Source: Methylocystis sp. B8 | GTDB lineage: Bacteria; Pseudomonadota; Alphaproteobacteria; Rhizobiales; Beijerinckiaceae | Assembly: GCF_005771425.1 (NCBI RefSeq) | Contig: NZ_VBTZ01000001.1 | Location: 806,001 to 870,000 of the forward strand | DNA length: 64,000 nucleotides | Reading direction: 5' to 3' | Shown: in pieces, positions 35,625 to 44,671 of the stretch | Numbering within the stretch: position 1 is the stretch's first letter | Layout of the letters: each line of letters starts with the position of its first letter | Notes under the pieces: model-generated | Databases searched by the model: none | Told to the model about the DNA's origin: nothing | Seen by the model: the letters and a program-made list of their open reading frames with translations, nothing else | Position numbers and translations under genes: made by a program

Positions 35625-37187
35625 CTACAAAGTGAGCGCTTCGCGCACCTTCGCCGAATAGCCGTAGAGATCGTCGTAGAGCCTTAGTCCGCCAGCGGCG
35701 TCGACGACAGCGGTGAAATATTCGACGTGCACCGGAATAGGTTTGGCGAGATTGATGCGGCGCTCCTTTTCCCCGATCATGGCCTTCAGCCGCTTTTCGT
35801 CGTAATCCGGGCGTCCGAGCACTTCTTCCGCAAGCTTGAACGGATCTTGAACGCGCACGCAGCCGTGGCTGAACGCCCGCTTGGCGCGAGCGAAGAGTTT
35901 CTTTTGCGGCGTGTCGTGCATGTAGATCAGAAGATCGTTGGGGAACACGAATTTCACTCGACCGAGCGCATTCTTCTCGCCGGGCGGCTGCTGAACGATC
36001 GGACGACCATGGCTGTAGGTCACCTTATATCCGTGCGCCCGGAGTCGTGAGAGCTTGCCGCCTGTCTTGGGCGCCAGCTCGTTCTCGATGATCGACTCGG
36101 GAACGTTCCAGGTCGGATTGATGATGATGTAACGCATCACGTCCGAGAAAACGGGCGTCGGGGTCTGTTTCTTCCCGACGATAACGCGCGCGCGCTGCAC
36201 AAGTTGATTGTCGCGCGTGAATGTCATCTCAAATTGTGGGATGTTCACTTCCAGTCGCGTCGCGCCCATTTCACGCGGCTCCCAACGCCACCGCTCCATA
36301 TTGGCGATGATCTCCGCCTCAACGCGCTTCGCCTTGGCTTGGGAAAGCGACGCAAAATTCGTGATGGGTCTCGTGTCCGAGGCGCGCGCCGCGCTCGCCT
36401 CGCGCTTTGGATGGACGCGCGCCGCGCGCAGTTCGGCGAGCGTCTCGCGCAAGGCGGCATAGGCCGGCTGCGGCGGATTGAATGCGGCAAGTCGCGCGCC
36501 GGCCTCACCTCCAGCGCCCGCGACAGCGTCGAGCGCTTGGGCCGGTTTTGCAACTTTCGGGCGCTCCTCGATCTCGGAGGAGATCGCTGCGGGATCGACC
36601 CTGGAGCCGCTTGCCTGCGCCGCATAGTCGGCGACGGCCTCGGATAGGGCGAGTTCGGCTGCGGCGCTCCAATCAGACGCTTCGGCGGGCGCCCTGACGT
36701 TCAAACCGTCGCGGGCGGCGTCGTGAACGGTTTGTGCCGCGCTTTTCGCCGATGGGGAGAAACCATTCGCCGCGCGCCAAAGCGGCGCATAGTCGTGCTT
36801 CTTGTAAAAAGCAGCGATTTCCGATCGCCGGGCTCGGCGGTCAGGCTGCGCTTCCTCATTCGCCCAATTGCGCAACGTGTCGTTGATAGCTTGGCGCGCG
36901 TCGGTCGCTTGCTGCTCATCAATTCGCCGGCGTTCCTCGGCCCGCTGGCGCTCGTCGATCTGCCGCTGCTCTTCGCTGCGCTGTTGCTCATCAATTCCAT
37001 GCTGCGCGTCGGCTGGAGATTGGTCGGACGGTTCGCGCTCCATCGCCGGCGGCGCTTTCCGTTCGATGTCCGTGGCGGGGGGCGCATCGCTCTGGGGGCT
37101 CGACATTTGCGCCATTCCCGGGCCAGCGAGCAGGACGGCTAGAACGGCGAGCGGGGCGACCTGGCTGCGGAGCGATACGCGAAACAT
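35625..37187 (-). CDS. L,D-transpeptidase of the YcbB type
   Basis: A 520-residue exported protein. A signal peptide covers about 1-26 (LAVLAVLLAGPGMAQ). A Gln/Glu/Arg-rich coiled region (about 60-105, repeated RQIDERQRAEERRRIDEQ) follows, then a scaffold domain. The catalytic YkuD domain has FPNDLLIYMHDTPQKKLF and AFSHGCVRVQDP, with the active cysteine near residue 440. It forms 3-3 crosslinks in peptidoglycan or attaches proteins to it. The charged coil is longer than usual and low in complexity. The gene is convergent with the HD gene. Confidence 0.93.
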   Translation of the reverse strand: MFRVSLRSQVAPLAVLAVLLAGPGMAQMSSPQSDAPPATDIERKAPPAMEREPSDQSPADAQHGIDEQQRSEEQRQIDERQRAEERRRIDEQQATDARQAINDTLRNWANEEAQPDRRARRSEIAAFYKKHDYAPLWRAANGFSPSAKSAAQTVHDAARDGLNVRAPAEASDWSAAAELALSEAVADYAAQASGSRVDPAAISSEIEERPKVAKPAQALDAVAGAGGEAGARLAAFNPPQPAYAALRETLAELRAARVHPKREASAARASDTRPITNFASLSQAKAKRVEAEIIANMERWRWEPREMGATRLEVNIPQFEMTFTRDNQLVQRARVIVGKKQTPTPVFSDVMRYIIINPTWNVPESIIENELAPKTGGKLSRLRAHGYKVTYSHGRPIVQQPPGEKNALGRVKFVFPNDLLIYMHDTPQKKLFARAKRAFSHGCVRVQDPFKLAEEVLGRPDYDEKRLKAMIGEKERRINLAKPIPVHVEYFTAVVDAAGGLRLYDDLYGYSAKVREALTL

Positions 37188-37208
37188 GACTCGAAACTCC
37201 TGTGACTC

Positions 37209-37547
37209 TTACAGGGCCTTTCGGCAGACGAAACGGATGGTCTGTCCGCGCACGCCATAGCCTTCGTCAGTCTCCACGGTGACGCCGTGACAGTTCTGCG
37301 CGGGATCTGACTGCGCGACGCTCGTCGACTCTTGCCAGTCGATCGGAAGGATGAAGGGCGCGACCGGCGAGGCGTCGGCGACGACGCGAGCAGCCTGGCC
37401 TTCTGGCGTCTTAATGAGGAGGGCCTTTGCGGCGGTGAAGCCGACGTTAGCGACGAGAATTGCAAAGGCGATCCTCATGGCCAACGCGATGGGCGCCGGT
37501 CGTGAAGCGAAGCTGGATTTGGCGATGCCGTTCATTGTGTTGTTCAT
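37209..37547 (-). CDS. Hypothetical membrane-anchored protein, 112 residues
   Basis: The protein starts MNNTMNGIAKSSFASRPAPI and has one hydrophobic helix (about 19-40, ALAMRIAFAILVANVGF). A periplasmic tail with two cysteines (NCHGVTV, RFVCRK) could form a disulfide. No family is recognised. GGGAAG lies five bases before the ATG. The open frame extends far upstream but that part overlaps the DUF2076 gene, so I exclude it. It precedes the L,D-transpeptidase on the same strand with about 20 bases between them and may be cotranscribed. Confidence 0.6.
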   Translation of the reverse strand: MNNTMNGIAKSSFASRPAPIALAMRIAFAILVANVGFTAAKALLIKTPEGQAARVVADASPVAPFILPIDWQESTSVAQSDPAQNCHGVTVETDEGYGVRGQTIRFVCRKAL

Positions 37548-37666
37548 GGCGACTTCCCGTCGAACTGTTCTGGCGCTAGGTCTGTTCCGCTCCCTTGAGC
37601 GGATAATCGACCCTAGAGCGCCCTCGAGGGGGTCGCGGTGCGCTGGCGCACGCGGCGCCAGATGCG

Positions 37667-37694
37667 AAAACTCCCGGCCCTTGCGAGCCGGGAG
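37667..37694 (-). terminator. Rho-independent terminator of the DUF2076 gene
   Basis: On the minus strand CTCCCGGC pairs with GCCGGGAG around an 8-base loop and is followed by TTTTCGC, 10 bases after the DUF2076 stop. Confidence 0.75.
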
Positions 37695-37704
37695 CCCAAT
37701 CTCG

Positions 37705-38430
37705 TTAGACGTCGAAGCCGCCGTCGCCGCCGCTGTCGAAGCCGCCGCCATCGTCGTAGCCGGAGTCGTAGTCGGCGTCCTGCGCGCCGGCGCGGTCGTC
37801 GTAGCCAGCGTCATAGCCGGCGTCGGTCGCGCCCGACTGATCACCGTAGTAGTTGTTGATGACCGTGTCGCCGCCGGTCGGCGTGAAGCCCGAGCCGATG
37901 CCGAGATTCGCCATCCCGCCATAGCCCGCGCCATGCGTGAACAGGCTGCGGATGCCGTCGGCGAGCAGCACGCCGCCCGCGACGCCCGCCGCTGTGCCGA
38001 GCGCGCCCCTTAAGAAGCCGCCGCTATCAGATGTAGGCGGCTGCTGTTGTCCCCACCCCTGCGGCGCATAGCCGCCGGCCACCGGATTCATGCCCGGCTG
38101 CGGGCCCCAAGGACCATTAGGACGGGCCTGCGGCTGGGGCGGGCGCTGCGGCGCCGGACGGCCGCCGCCGAACAGGCCGCCGAGGAAACTGCCGGCGGGT
38201 TTCGACTCAAGCTCCTGCACGCGGGCTTCAAGCTCTTCGATGCGCGCATTGGCGCCCTGCAGCGCCTGGTCCTGCACAATCACGGTCTGCGCCAAAAGAT
38301 AAGGCGCGGCCGGCTGGGCTTTGACCTGTTCGTTGATGAAAGCTTCCGCCTGCTGGTCGCGCGGCGTCGACGCGGCGCTCTTGATGCGCTCGAACAGACC
38401 AGCGATAAGTTGGCGCTCTTCCGGTGACAT
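37705..38430 (-). CDS. DUF2076 family protein
   Basis: A 241-residue protein starting MSPEERQLIAGLFERIKSAA, the family hallmark. It continues with FINEQVKAQPAAPYLLAQTV and a short coiled coil (ARIEELEARVQELES). A glycine-rich hydrophobic segment (FLRGALGTAAGVAGGVLLAD) follows, and the C-terminus is repetitive in Gly, Asp and Tyr. DUF2076 proteins are thought to be periplasmic ligand-binding or envelope stress proteins; no function is established. The ATG at 38430 fits the family; the upstream extension does not. A strong terminator follows. Confidence 0.88.
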   Translation of the reverse strand: MSPEERQLIAGLFERIKSAASTPRDQQAEAFINEQVKAQPAAPYLLAQTVIVQDQALQGANARIEELEARVQELESKPAGSFLGGLFGGGRPAPQRPPQPQARPNGPWGPQPGMNPVAGGYAPQGWGQQQPPTSDSGGFLRGALGTAAGVAGGVLLADGIRSLFTHGAGYGGMANLGIGSGFTPTGGDTVINNYYGDQSGATDAGYDAGYDDRAGAQDADYDSGYDDGGGFDSGGDGGFDV

Positions 38431-38612
38431 AGAGATTCTCCATTGTCGCCCCCTCGTGGGCGCGGCGCAGGAAGATATGGCCCCGCCGCAAAACGCCGCC
38501 AAGCCCCAAGCGCAAGCGCGGCCGATTAAACTTTCGAAATCTGGCGGTAAGGTGGGCGCGCTGAAATCTTCCACCGCCTTTCGACGCGGGGCATGAAGGC
38601 GGTCCGGGACGC

Positions 38613-38682
38613 CGGCGTGGATGGCCGGGACATAGGCGAGCGAAGCGACGCCGTCTTTGACGGCTTTGCCCGGCCATGACGT
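38613..38682. repeat. Family A palindromic repeat
   Basis: A single unit with the 62-base module from GGATGGCCGGGACATAGGCG to CCCGGCCATGAC, nearly identical to 4707-4767 and 42131-42191. It lies between the Hcp reductase gene and the DUF2076 gene. Confidence 0.85.
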
Positions 38683-38691
38683 GAGACTCGT

Positions 38692-39720
38692 TTATGCCGC
38701 CGTAAACTTCTCGCTGAAGATACGATCATGCGGGACGCCGCCGGAACGCGCAGCCTCCTCGGTCGCGGCGATGAGGGCGGGCGGGCCGCAGACGTAAATG
38801 TCGGGCGGCTCGGTCGCGGTCGACAATGCCTCTGCAAGCGCTTCGACCGGCGTACCGACGAACTCGCGCCATTCCTTCTCCGGCTTCCACACGCAGAGCG
38901 TCACGACGAGCTGCGGCAATGACGTTTTCAGCGCGCCGATGGCGTCGAGCGCGAAAAGCTCGTCGACTTTATTGACGCCGAAAAACAATCGGCACTGGCG
39001 CTGATCGGCGAATTCGGCCATTTGGCGCAGCATGGAAAGCGCCGGCGCAAGGCCGGTGCCGCCGGCGACAAACCAGCGCGGCGCGGCGCTCGCCTCATCG
39101 GCGGTGAACTGTCCCTGCGGACCGCGAATAAGCAGCGTATCGCCGATGGCGGCGTGATCCCGGAGATAGTTCGAAAAGGCGCCGTTCGGCTGAACGCGGA
39201 TGAAAAGCTCAAGCGCTCCATCCCAATTCGGCGCATTCGCGAGCGAATAGGAGCGCTTGGCCGAGCCGTCGGGAAGCGTGACTTCGACGAATTGTCCGGC
39301 GGTGAATTGCGCCGCGCGTCCGAAGGTCGGATCATCTTCATATTGAAGCTGCAGGCGCATCGCGCCCGAGCCCGCCGGCTCAAGCGCGACGAGCGTCGCG
39401 CGCCGTTCGGGAATGGGCGCGAAGCCGACCGCCGCTTCGTCGAAAGGCGCGCGCAATGCGAGATCGCTGCGCGGCTGCGCGCGGCACAGCAATATGTCGC
39501 CCGCCATGCGCTCTTCCTCGCTTAGCGCCGAGCTGCTGTAGGACATCAGTTCGACCTCTCCGCTTGCGCGAGAGACGCGGCACGCGCCGCAGCCGCCCTC
39601 CCGGCAGGAGGAAGGGAGATAAATGCTCGCGCGTTCGGCGGCGTCCAGTAGCGTGTCGGACGGTTCAGCATCGAAGGCAATCGTCGCGCCGTCGCGCGTG
39701 AGAAGGCTGACCTTATACAT
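38692..39720 (-). CDS. 2Fe-2S/FAD reductase, candidate Hcp reductase, MmoC-like order
   Basis: A 342-residue electron-transfer flavoprotein. An N-terminal plant-type ferredoxin domain has C39, C44, C47 and C79 (SSCREGGCGACRVS, ILLC). The FAD domain has KRSYSLAN near 155, and the NAD domain has VAGGTGLAPALSM near 216 and VCGPPALIAA near 310. The order ferredoxin-FAD-NAD is that of the soluble methane monooxygenase reductase MmoC and phenol hydroxylase reductases. E. coli Hcr has its ferredoxin at the other end. Because hcp lies 54 bases upstream on the same strand, reduction of Hcp is the likely job; no monooxygenase subunits are nearby. Confidence 0.85.
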   Translation of the reverse strand: MYKVSLLTRDGATIAFDAEPSDTLLDAAERASIYLPSSCREGGCGACRVSRASGEVELMSYSSSALSEEERMAGDILLCRAQPRSDLALRAPFDEAAVGFAPIPERRATLVALEPAGSGAMRLQLQYEDDPTFGRAAQFTAGQFVEVTLPDGSAKRSYSLANAPNWDGALELFIRVQPNGAFSNYLRDHAAIGDTLLIRGPQGQFTADEASAAPRWFVAGGTGLAPALSMLRQMAEFADQRQCRLFFGVNKVDELFALDAIGALKTSLPQLVVTLCVWKPEKEWREFVGTPVEALAEALSTATEPPDIYVCGPPALIAATEEAARSGGVPHDRIFSEKFTAA

Positions 39721-39774
39721 GGCGGATTCCGAAAAGAGGCGGACGCCCGAGGCCGGGCGTCCATTGGATGAGCG

Positions 39775-41439
39775 TTAGGCCGCGCGGGCGAGCGAGGCTT
39801 CGATGTCGGCCTTGGCGTCGCCGACAGGCTGAACGCCGAATTTCTGCACCAGCACGTCGACGAGCGCAGGCGTGAGAAATGCCGGCAGCGTCGGGCCAAG
39901 GCGCACATTGCGCACGCCGAGCGCGAGCAGCGTGAGAAGAACGGCCGCAGCCTTCTGCTCGAACCAGGACACGATGAGCGACAGCGGCAGTTCGTTGACG
40001 CCGACGCCGAAAGCTTCCGCGAGTTTCGTCGCGACGACGAGCGCGGAATAGGCGTCATTGCACTGGCCCATATCGAGAAGACGCGGCAGACCGCCGATCG
40101 TCCCGAAGTCTTGCTTGTTGAAGCGATATTTGCCGCAGCCGATCGTGAGGATCACCGTATCCTTCGGCGCTTCGTCGGCGAAGTCGGTGTAATAGTTGCG
40201 GCCAGGCGCCGCGCCATCGCAACCGCCGACGAGGAAGAAGTGGCGGATGGCGCCGCTCTTCACAGCGTCGATCACCTTGTCGGCGACGCCAAGCACCGTG
40301 TCGCGCCCGAAGCCGATGGTGATTGTTTGGTCCGGCGCGTCTTCAGTAAAGCCGGGCAGGGCCTGCGCCGCCTGCGCGACAACCGCGAAATTCTCATCGG
40401 CGATGTGGCGAATGCTCGCCCAGCCGACCGGCCCTGCGGTGAAAATGCGACCGCGATAGCGCGGCTGCGGCTCGATGAGGCAATTGGAGGTCATGACGAT
40501 CGGGCCAGGGAATTCGGCGAATTCCTTCTGCTGATCCTGCCAGGCGCCGCCGTAATTGCCGACGAGATGCTGATAGGCTTTGAGCTTCGGATAGGAATGC
40601 GCCGGCAGCATTTCGCCATGCGTATAGACGTTGATGCCTTTGTCCTTCGTCGCTTCGAGGATGGCGTGCAGATCCTTCAGATCATGACCGGAGACGAGGA
40701 TCGCCTTGCCCTTGACCGGCGTTATGCGCACGTTGGTCGGCGTCGGCGCGCCGAAGGCGCCGGTATTCGCTGCGTCGAGCGCCTCCATGGCGAGGAAATT
40801 GGCGCGGCCAAGCGACATCGCCTCGTCGAGCAGCGTCGCGACGTCGCGCTCTTCGCGCGCCAGAACGTCGAGCGCATGTTCGACGGTCTCATAGATCGCG
40901 TCGCGTTCTTGCCCGAGAACGCGCGCGTGATGCGCATAGGCGCAGACGCCTTTGAGACCGTAAAGAATGAGCGAGCGCAGGCCGACGACATCCTCGCCGA
41001 GGATCGCCGCATCTTTGCGCACGGCGGCCTCAGACGCCTGAGCGAGAAGTGCGGCCATGTTGCTCGCGGGCGTGAACGCGGCGGGACCAGAAAGAGACTC
41101 GGGCGTCTTGCCGGCGGCGCGCGCGGCGTCTTCGTAAAGCGCCTTGGCGCGATCGCGAATCTGCGACGCCTGCTGGATGAGCTCGACGAATTTCACCGCG
41201 TTGAAATTGACATTAGTGAGCGTGGTGAAGAAGGCGAAGAGGATGAAGCGGTCGGCTTCGATGTCCGTCGCGCCCAATTGGCGCGCGCGATGGAGATATT
41301 GGCCGACGCCTTCGCAGACATAGAGCAGAGTGTCTTGCAGATCGGCGGTCGCGGCGTCCTTGCCGCACATGCCTTTCGCGCCCGCGCAGCCCGCGCCCTC
41401 GTCCGACCGGTAAGTCTGCTCGCATTGATAACAGAACAT
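39775..41439 (-). CDS. hcp: Hybrid-cluster protein / hydroxylamine reductase
   Basis: Hcp reduces hydroxylamine to ammonia in vitro and acts as an NO reductase or S-nitrosylase in vivo. The 554-residue protein begins [19 protein letters not shown], giving CX2CX11CX6C (C3, C6, C18, C25), the pattern of class II Hcps with a [2Fe-2S] proximal cluster. The hybrid cluster is served by [31 protein letters not shown] and [12 protein letters not shown]. The ATG ending at 41439 is correct; the longer frame is not family-like. The adjacent reductase and NsrR genes form a nitrosative stress module. Confidence 0.96.
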   Translation of the reverse strand: MFCYQCEQTYRSDEGAGCAGAKGMCGKDAATADLQDTLLYVCEGVGQYLHRARQLGATDIEADRFILFAFFTTLTNVNFNAVKFVELIQQASQIRDRAKALYEDAARAAGKTPESLSGPAAFTPASNMAALLAQASEAAVRKDAAILGEDVVGLRSLILYGLKGVCAYAHHARVLGQERDAIYETVEHALDVLAREERDVATLLDEAMSLGRANFLAMEALDAANTGAFGAPTPTNVRITPVKGKAILVSGHDLKDLHAILEATKDKGINVYTHGEMLPAHSYPKLKAYQHLVGNYGGAWQDQQKEFAEFPGPIVMTSNCLIEPQPRYRGRIFTAGPVGWASIRHIADENFAVVAQAAQALPGFTEDAPDQTITIGFGRDTVLGVADKVIDAVKSGAIRHFFLVGGCDGAAPGRNYYTDFADEAPKDTVILTIGCGKYRFNKQDFGTIGGLPRLLDMGQCNDAYSALVVATKLAEAFGVGVNELPLSLIVSWFEQKAAAVLLTLLALGVRNVRLGPTLPAFLTPALVDVLVQKFGVQPVGDAKADIEASLARAA

Positions 41440-41463
41440 GTCGCTCCCTCCTGGCTTAATTCG

Positions 41464-41484
41464 GTATTTAGAATGTTTATTAAA
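41464..41484. promoter_or_regulatory. AT-rich operator-like site upstream of hcp
   Basis: GTATTTAGAATGTTTATTAAA begins 25 bases before the hcp ATG (minus strand). It shares GTATTT and AAT spacing with the palindrome upstream of nsrR at 41980-42000 (12 of 21 positions). It also contains TTTAGAA, an Irr-type half-site, so the regulator is uncertain between NsrR and Irr. Confidence 0.45.
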
Positions 41485-41530
41485 AAGGATGGAAGTCAAG
41501 CCGTGAGGCGCGGCATTTCGCGGCGATTGT

Positions 41531-41962
41531 TCAGGCGGAGAGATCGGCGAGCGGGAAGGCGGCAGTTTTTTCGAGACAATCATTCAGGGTGTAACGATCG
41601 AGCTCGCGCAAAAATCCCTGTTCGGCGCGCGCCAGCATGCCCTTCAGTCGGCAGCGCGGCAAAAACGCGCAGTTGCTGCCTTGCGGGCTGAAACATTCGA
41701 CCAGCGGCTGATCGTCAAGCGTGCGGACGACCTCGCCGATTCGGATGTCGCGCGGATCGCGCGCCAGCCGAACGCCGCCTTGCGCGCCGCGGATGCCCTC
41801 GACATATCCGGCGGCGGCGAGTTCCTGGAGCACTTTCGCCATATGGTGGCGGGAAACGCCGAAATGATCGGCGATCGCCGCCGCGCTCATCACTTCCGGG
41901 TTACGATCAGCGAGGAGGATGAGCGCGCGCAGGCCAAAGTCGGTGAAGGTCGTTAGCCGCAT
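41531..41962 (-). CDS. nsrR: Rrf2-family nitric-oxide sensor NsrR
   Basis: A 143-residue winged-helix regulator. It begins [19 protein letters not shown] with [18 protein letters not shown] as the recognition region. Three cysteines (C90, C98, C104 in [16 protein letters not shown]) should bind an NO-sensitive Fe-S cluster. The spacing X7-X5 fits many alphaproteobacterial NsrR proteins. The YTLNDCLE end also matches. It is upstream of hcp on the same strand with a 91-base gap. NO would destroy the cluster and relieve repression of hcp and the reductase. Confidence 0.9.
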   Translation of the reverse strand: MRLTTFTDFGLRALILLADRNPEVMSAAAIADHFGVSRHHMAKVLQELAAAGYVEGIRGAQGGVRLARDPRDIRIGEVVRTLDDQPLVECFSPQGSNCAFLPRCRLKGMLARAEQGFLRELDRYTLNDCLEKTAAFPLADLSA

Positions 41963-41979
41963 GGAGTCAATTTAACACG

Positions 41980-42000
41980 GTATTTGAAATTCTGAAATAC
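41980..42000. promoter_or_regulatory. Palindrome GTATTT-N9-AAATAC upstream of nsrR, candidate NsrR box
   Basis: The inverted repeat begins 17 bases before the nsrR start codon, so it would overlap the promoter. AT-rich dyads of this size are typical of NsrR operators. Autoregulation is common for NsrR. Confidence 0.55.
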
Positions 42001-42050
42001 ATTCAGTCGTCATGCCTGGCCTTCACGCAGATCAACGCCGCCTCTCTCGG

Positions 42051-42193
42051 CGTCATGCCCGCGCTTGTCGCGGGCATCCACGTGGCTCCGTCGCGCGCAT
42101 CTGGCAAGCATTTATGCATCGTCTCGGCGCGGATGGCCGGGACATAGGCGAGCGAAGCGACGCCGTCTTTGACGGCTTTGCCCGGCCATGACG
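42051..42193. repeat. Family A palindromic repeat, two units
   Basis: CGTCATGCCCGCGCTTGTCG (inverted half) and the 62-base module at 42131-42191 lie in the nsrR upstream gap. The module is nearly identical to those at 4707-4767 and 38618-38680. Confidence 0.85.
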
Positions 42194-42225
42194 GCTGTGG
42201 GATTCGTAGGCGCTAATGAAAGCGG

Positions 42226-42380
42226 TCCCTCGTCCTTCGAGACGCCCGCTGCGCAGGCTCCTCAGGATGAGGGGCCTTGGATTGATGCGCGATTGCGCGC
42301 GACTGCATTCTTTGCAGCAGCCAAAAGCAGTCCTCATCCTGAGGGGCGGCCGAAGGACGCGTCTCGAAGGACGAGGACTG
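42226..42380. repeat. Family B inverted repeat pair
   Basis: CCCTCGTCCTTCGAGACGCC with CTCCTCAGGATGAGGGG is followed, 67 bases on, by the inverse copy (CCTCATCCTGAGGGGCGGCC, GTCTCGAAGGACGAGGAC). The two could pair into a long hairpin. The pair stops about 25 bases short of the proB stop. Confidence 0.85.
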
Positions 42381-42405
42381 CTATGCGGACGCCTCTATAT
42401 CCTTC

Positions 42406-43536
42406 TCACTCCCCGCTGAGCGCCATGTCGTCGCGGTGGATGATTTCGTCGGGGCCCTTGAAGCCGAGCAGCGACTCTATTTCCTTCGTCGAGCGGCCGA
42501 TGATTTTCACCGCGTCCGACGCGTCATAGGTCACGAGCCCACGGCCGATCTCGCCGCCCTTGGCGTTGCGGATCACGATGCAGTCGCCGCGCGCGAAGCC
42601 GCCTTCGATCCGCGCCACGCCCGCCGGCAGCAAGCTCCTTCCTGAGCGCAGCGCCTTCGCCGCGCCGTCGTCGATATGCACGGCTCCCTTCGGCTCCAGC
42701 GAGCCGGCGATCCATTTCTTGCGCGCCGTCACCGGATTGGACGGCGTCAGAAACCAAGTGCAGCGCCCGCCCGCGGCAATACGCGCGATCGGCGCCTCTT
42801 CGCGACCGTCGGCGATCACCAAATGCGCGCCGCCGGTGGTGGCGATCTTCGCCGCCTCGATCTTGGTGCGCATGCCGCCGCGCGAATATTGCGAGGCGGC
42901 GCCGCCGGCCATGGCTTCGATCTCGGCGGTGACGCGCGGCACGACGGCGATGTGTTTGGCGTCGGGGTTTGAATCGGGCGGGGCGCTGTAGAGCCCGTCG
43001 ACGTCGGACAGCAAGATCAAAAGATCGGCGCTCGCCATGGTTGCGACGCGCGCGGCGAGACGGTCATTGTCGCCATAGCGGATTTCCGCCGTCGCCACCG
43101 TGTCGTTTTCATTGATCACCGGCACGGCGCGCAGCGACAAGAGCCGCGTCAAACATTCGCGCGCATAGAGGTAGCGGCGGCGCTCCTCAGTGTCGCCGAG
43201 CGTGACGAGCACTTGCCCGGCGACGAGGCCGCGGTCATGCAGCGTTTCGGCCCACAGCCTAGCGAGCGCAATCTGGCCGACGGCGGCGGCCGCCTGACTG
43301 TCTTCGAGTTTCAGCGCGCCGCGCGAAAAGCCCAGCACGCTTCGCCCCAGCGCAACGGCGCCGGAGGATACAACCAGCACGTCGGCGCCGGCACGATGCA
43401 GATCGGCGACGTCGTCGGCGAGGCGCTTCAGCCAGGCGCGCTTCGCCGACGCCCTGTTCGGGTCGACGATGAGCGAGGAGCCGACCTTGACGACGATGCG
43501 TTTGAAGGCGGCGAGGTCAGGGGCGCGCTTGGTCAT
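42406..43536 (-). CDS. proB: Glutamate 5-kinase with PUA domain
   Basis: ProB phosphorylates glutamate at the gamma-carboxyl, the first step of proline synthesis. The 376-residue protein starts with [20 protein letters not shown] and has [53 protein letters not shown] and [17 protein letters not shown]. The C-terminal PUA domain follows ([20 protein letters not shown]). Length is normal. The ATG ending at 43536 is chosen; the frame runs 13 residues further. Its usual neighbours (proA, obgE) are not seen in the window. Confidence 0.96.
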   Translation of the reverse strand: MTKRAPDLAAFKRIVVKVGSSLIVDPNRASAKRAWLKRLADDVADLHRAGADVLVVSSGAVALGRSVLGFSRGALKLEDSQAAAAVGQIALARLWAETLHDRGLVAGQVLVTLGDTEERRRYLYARECLTRLLSLRAVPVINENDTVATAEIRYGDNDRLAARVATMASADLLILLSDVDGLYSAPPDSNPDAKHIAVVPRVTAEIEAMAGGAASQYSRGGMRTKIEAAKIATTGGAHLVIADGREEAPIARIAAGGRCTWFLTPSNPVTARKKWIAGSLEPKGAVHIDDGAAKALRSGRSLLPAGVARIEGGFARGDCIVIRNAKGGEIGRGLVTYDASDAVKIIGRSTKEIESLLGFKGPDEIIHRDDMALSGE

Positions 43537-43621
43537 GCGGCGGGGAGAGTTAGCCCGCAGCCGCTGGAACTGCAAATTGATGTGTTGGAGCCGTCGCTCG
43601 TTAGCGATGCGCCTAGGCGCA

Positions 43622-43897
43622 TCAATCGCCGAGTCCGGCGACCTCGGCGTCTTTATCCTCCTCTATGCCGGCGGCAGACGAGAACTCTTCCAGCTCTTCG
43701 CTCCAGCACTCAAATTGCCGGCGGCCATAGTCGACCATGGCTTCCGCGAGATCGCTCGGCGACCTCGCCGTCCAAATATCTTGCGCGAATTGCAACGCCG
43801 ACCGCATGTTGATCAGCCCGAAATCCAACAGTCTCGCTGCGTAATCCTGATAGTTCTTCATTGAAACCGAAAGGAGGGAGGCGTCGGTCGCGATCAT
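43622..43897 (-). CDS. Short phasin-like protein
   Basis: A 91-residue helical protein with [20 protein letters not shown] and [20 protein letters not shown]. This resembles the central helices of phasin-family proteins, which coat polyhydroxyalkanoate granules, though it is shorter than typical phasins (about 110-180). AGGGGG five bases before the ATG at 43897 supports the start. Methanotrophs of this group store PHB, which fits. The family call is moderate; it may be a phasin fragment or relative. It lies upstream of proB on the same strand. Confidence 0.5.
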   Translation of the reverse strand: MIATDASLLSVSMKNYQDYAARLLDFGLINMRSALQFAQDIWTARSPSDLAEAMVDYGRRQFECWSEELEEFSSAAGIEEDKDAEVAGLGD

Positions 43898-44201
43898 CGT
43901 AACCCCCTGAAGTTGCCGGATATGTATCTTGCCGTGACTAAAAATATAGAGGGAGACGCGGCTGCGCCAGCGCCTCCCTCGGGACTGAAAAGGGCTGCAA
44001 TATGCTGCGAAGATTGCCTTGGCTCTACTACGAACACGTGACAGAACGCAGCCTCGGCGCTGCGCCTTGAGTTAGGTCAACTATATGAAAGAATTGCATA
44101 ATTTTCGTTTTTGTAATATCAGTTTTTTTTGCCTGTCGCGATTGAGGGGGCCAACATCGAGTGAAATTGTGGAACTCCCGTAGCGGCGGGTTTGGGAGGC
44201 C
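43898..44201. other. Gap of 304 bases before the BLUF gene
   Basis: No gene, named repeat or RNA is apparent. The stretch near 44085-44140 is AT-rich (a run of eight T within AGTTTTTTTTGCC) and is the likely promoter region of the BLUF gene. I see no clear -35/-10 pair. Confidence 0.4.
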
Positions 44202-44609
44202 GTGATGCATCGAGTTGTGTATTTCAGTAACGCGAGTCTTGAACTGACCTTCCCGGCGATCGAAGCGATTGTCGAGAAGGCCGCAGAGCGAAATCGGCCG
44301 CTGCAAATCAGCGGGGCGCTCCATTACAATGGTCTCAACTTTTTGCAAATTCTCGAAGGCCCGCAACAGGCGCTGATGCCTCTTTATTTGCAGATCCGCA
44401 AGGATCCGCGCCATTCCGGCGTGGTAAAGCTGGTCCATGAGCGCATCTTGACGCGCAGCTATCCCGACTGGGGCATGAGACTCTTTTGCGGCGCGCCGAA
44501 GTGCGTTGGCGCACCCACCGGAATGTCGCCGGGCGATACAGACCTTCCCGCGATGATCAACGCCTTTTTCGGATTGGGCCACACGATGGCGTTCGCCGAG
44601 CTTCGGTGA
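44202..44609 (+). CDS. BLUF blue-light sensor, short stand-alone form
   Basis: A 135-residue flavin photoreceptor. The key residues sit at the same spacing as in AppA: Y6 (RVVYFSN), N30 (ERNRPLQISGAL), Q48 (NFLQILEG), W89 and M91 (YPDWGM). So the hydrogen-bond switch around FAD should be intact. No output domain is attached, so it must act through a partner protein. GGGAGG lies eight bases before the ATG. The following small gene at 44672 is unknown; BLUF targets are often regulators elsewhere. Family assignment is sure, signalling partner unknown. Confidence 0.93.
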   Translation: MMHRVVYFSNASLELTFPAIEAIVEKAAERNRPLQISGALHYNGLNFLQILEGPQQALMPLYLQIRKDPRHSGVVKLVHERILTRSYPDWGMRLFCGAPKCVGAPTGMSPGDTDLPAMINAFFGLGHTMAFAELR

Positions 44610-44671
44610 GCGCAATTCTTGCTTAGGTCGATTTGCCGGATTTGGCCGCGTCGCGCCCGTCGGAGCTGCTA

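Noticed and set aside
37548-37934. N-terminal extension of the 37209 membrane-protein frame
   Set aside because: It overlaps the DUF2076 gene, has low-complexity Thr/Ala repeats and crosses the terminator; the ATG at 37547 has a good ribosome-binding site.
38692-39720. Soluble methane monooxygenase reductase MmoC
   Set aside because: The domain order fits, but no mmoXYBZD genes are near and hcp is adjacent, so a reductase for Hcp is more likely.
40111-41691. 526-residue plus-strand open frame
   Set aside because: It covers hcp and part of nsrR on the opposite strand; its composition is arginine/glutamate-rich and without motifs.
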